Shown here: positions 62,173 to 64,000 of the stretch, one piece after another
Numbering within the stretch: the first letter of the stretch is position 1
How the letters are laid out: every line of letters begins with the position of its first letter
NCBI GenBank assembly: GCA_012934845.2
Contig: WNNJ02000891.1
Location: forward strand, 113,556-177,555
DNA length: 64,000 nt
DNA from: Pomphorhynchus laevis
Lineage: Eukaryota > Acanthocephala > Palaeacanthocephala > Echinorhynchida > Pomphorhynchidae
Direction of reading: 5' to 3'
Position numbers and translations under genes: made by a program
The notes under the pieces: generated by a model
The model's input: only the letters and a program-made list of their open reading frames with translations
Database searches by the model: none
Told to the model about the DNA's origin: nothing

Positions 62173-62829
62173 TTATGTAATATCGACATCCCATTTGTAA
62201 ATGTGTTCTGAATTTAACCCATGATTAGTATCTGTTAATAGTTGACCTACAATTCTCTGCTCTTCTATTCTTCTTTCTTTAGTGTCGTTAATACCATCCT
62301 TTATTATGATATAGTCAAAAATATCCGAATTTTTTGAATGTGCTGAAATACAATGATGCACAATCGCGTCGCGATGTGTTAACTGTTTATTTATATCTGA
62401 TCTGCGATTATTAAGTCTCATATTCATGCTAAGTCCTGTCTCACCTACGTATTGTAGTTGACACAGTCTGCATGTTGCTAAATATACATTACCGTTTGAT
62501 GCGCATGATGTATTGCCGTTTATTTTATATTCTAATTTCGTTTTGCTGCTAACGTACTTTGTAGCATTAATAACATTTTCACAACATTTTGTTCGCGCTC
62601 TTTGGCATTGTTTACATCCCGACATATTTTTGTTTCCTTGTCTTTGGAATTTTGACCGTATTAACCGGCGACCGATTGTGTTTGTAGCTTTAAAGGTTAT
62701 AAATACTCTTTTGATTGGTTTTCCTATTTGTTTTGCTATATTACCTATTGATTCGTTAGCGTCGCATGATAATGATTGTAATGCCTTATGATAAGGGAAG
62801 ACGTAAATATTGTCACTGCATATTTTTTC
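62173..62829 (-). pseudogene. GIY-YIG endonuclease region of PLE Q
   Basis: Continues in frame after the TAA: EKICSDNIYVFPYHKALQSLS, IGRRLIRSKF, CKQCQRARTKCC (CCHH-type linker finger), then VYLATCRLCQLQYVGETGLSMNMRLNNRRSDI, IVHHCISAH, RIEEQRIVGQLL and terminal YKWDVDIT. Confidence 0.87.
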
Positions 62830-63966
62830 TTACGGCAAGTTTTTGGAATTTTTTAATAATATTAGACTTTTATTAATTGATCGATTAACCTCACGATAAG
62901 TATATCCTCTCAGAATGAGCTGCTTTCTTAGATGGTCTATTGTATCTAGCTGTGATTTTGTTGTACTACATATTTTCAGGATTCTTGATGTTTCATTTAT
63001 GATCATATTCATCTTAATGTGTTTTGGGTGGGCACTCAACGGGTGCAAATGCATTTTAGGACTACTGGGTTTCCTATATATTCTGGTCTGCAATGTATCG
63101 TTATTGTCCCAGTAAATAGACACATCAAGGAAATTAATCGGAACTGTTCTATTTATCGTAAACTTTAATGGTCCGAAATTGTTTAGATTGTTAACGAACT
63201 GTTCTAAATGTTCGTCACCATCTTTCCAAACTAGAAAAATATCATCAATATATCTGTACCATATAAATGGTTTCCATGTACATTGATGAATGAACTGCTG
63301 TTCGTAATGATTTAGATATAGCGTGGCATACGTGGGCGCAACAGGTGTGCCCATCGCCGTACCTATTTTCTGTGTGTACAGTGATCCATTAAATTCAAAT
63401 GTATTTCCTTCTAGTATCAATCTTAGCCCCTCTGTAATTAAGGATTTTTTCTTTGTATTCCATCCCGCTTGATCTATCAACGATCCTATTCTCTTGATTC
63501 CATCTTCGTGGGGAATAGACGTATAAAGATTTGAAACATCAAGAGTTAGTATTATGTCTTGTTTTGCTATGCTTGGTTTGTGATGATTTAATTTTTTCAG
63601 AAAACTGTATGTATCCTTTAGATAGCTATTTGATGTTGACATTAAACTTTTTAGTGTACAGTCTAGGAATCTCGAGAGGTTCTCAGTTACTGTGGCTTTG
63701 TTGGATACGATAGGTCTTCCTTTACAAGGTCTTTCTTCCTTGTGAATTTTTGGTAAGAGATAGAATACCCCTGCACGATAAGGGATTTTCGATCGTATAT
63801 CGTTTGATGTCTTGTTGTCGATAGCGCCTATTGATTCGTGTTTCAGTCTGTACTCTTCTACTCTGTCATATGTGCGTTTCAATTCGTCTTTTGTTGTGCG
63901 TTCATATGTAGTCGAATTTAGCTGTCTTAGACATTCCGATTTATAATCATTTTTATCCCATATCAC
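62830..63966 (-). CDS. Penelope reverse transcriptase (PLE Q, 378 aa, 5' incomplete)
   Basis: The frame extends to the window edge upstream of the ATG at 63966. Motifs: FYLLPKIHK and CKGRPIVSN (fingers), LDVSNLYTSIPH (A), IGTAMGTPVAPTYATLYL (B), WYRYIDDIFLVW (C), INFLDVSIYW (E), then thumb TRIYRKPSSPKMHLHPLSAHP and LILRGYTYREV. Related to telomerase RT in fold; copies element RNA at a nicked target. Ends at TAA before the nuclease. Confidence 0.9.
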   Translation of the reverse strand: MIWDKNDYKSECLRQLNSTTYERTTKDELKRTYDRVEEYRLKHESIGAIDNKTSNDIRSKIPYRAGVFYLLPKIHKEERPCKGRPIVSNKATVTENLSRFLDCTLKSLMSTSNSYLKDTYSFLKKLNHHKPSIAKQDIILTLDVSNLYTSIPHEDGIKRIGSLIDQAGWNTKKKSLITEGLRLILEGNTFEFNGSLYTQKIGTAMGTPVAPTYATLYLNHYEQQFIHQCTWKPFIWYRYIDDIFLVWKDGDEHLEQFVNNLNNFGPLKFTINRTVPINFLDVSIYWDNNDTLQTRIYRKPSSPKMHLHPLSAHPKHIKMNMIINETSRILKICSTTKSQLDTIDHLRKQLILRGYTYREVNRSINKSLILLKNSKNLP

Positions 63967-64000
63967 TAATTGGGATCCTTTATCTGCTAATTTTACAATA

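Larger units (their letters stand above)
62029..64000 (-). mobile_element. PLE Q: Penelope element with GIY-YIG endonuclease, 5' end outside window
   Basis: One frame from the window edge to 62173, with a single in-frame TAA at 62830-62832 between RT and nuclease. Order: RT, C-rich linker, GIY-YIG, 3' UTR with hammerhead-like motif (62085-62110) ending at a TA tract. Same type as PLE R but a different sequence family. Confidence 0.9.

Overview
The window is AT-rich animal DNA, almost certainly from an invertebrate, and nearly all of it is retroelements nested in one another. The evidence is the mix of element classes: non-LTR retrotransposons of at least four lineages, Penelope-like elements (PLEs), Gypsy-type and Copia-type remnants, and hammerhead ribozyme repeats. 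I see no bacterial operons, tRNA or rRNA. The only candidate host gene is a small mitochondrial ribosomal protein bL34 homologue at 28624-28884. I cannot name the species; the CR1-like elements resemble those of flatworms, but that is a weak guide.

The dominant family (elements A-K here) is a single-ORF non-LTR retrotransposon group with an N-terminal cysteine cluster (CCxCNGxAARC...), a reverse transcriptase with a GVRPIGxG motif and a YADD box, a CxC...H...C zinc finger, and a C-terminal restriction-like endonuclease as in R2-type elements. Two copies are intact and full length: F (992 aa, 17483-20461) and G (1006 aa, 47655-50675, with a 16-bp target duplication). Others are truncated, frameshifted or split by insertions. 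Several share a 3' hairpin, GGCCC-loop-GGGAACC.

Layout: 1-2400 CR1/Jockey-like LINE; 2608-7600 two head-to-head R2-like copies (A, B); 7600-14822 copy C, split by a young Gypsy element with 80-bp LTRs (9706-13556); 14855-17105 copy D; 17246-20816 copy F with a 13-bp minisatellite in its 5' leader; 21020-22732 copy E, cut by a second, broken Gypsy element (22733-26126); 26126-31045 two PLE-type reverse transcriptases with ribozyme-bearing repeats and the bL34 gene; 31283-35875 an L2/CR1-like LINE inserted in a PLE terminal repeat; 36175-38660 a seven-unit, about 362-bp tandem array with a hammerhead in every unit; 39164-40930 a Copia-type gag remnant fused to a LINE; 40985-46960 copies H and I and an I-like LINE (O); 47532-50788 copy G; 50985-53775 ribozyme repeats and PLE pieces; 53776-56900 old debris; 57040-60515 a second I-like LINE (P); 60777-64000 two GIY-YIG Penelope elements.

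The most unusual signal is a hammerhead ribozyme whose three core strands occur in an order that is not one of the three known circular permutations. Three sequence-divergent families in this window (the 362-bp array, the 399-bp repeats and the PLE 3' tails) keep CUGAUGA, GAAA and GUH and covary in four helices, yet the strand order is GAAA, then CUGAUGA, then cleavage site. As drawn, one unit can only form the core as a pseudoknot, with a neighbouring unit in a multimer, or in trans with a second molecule.
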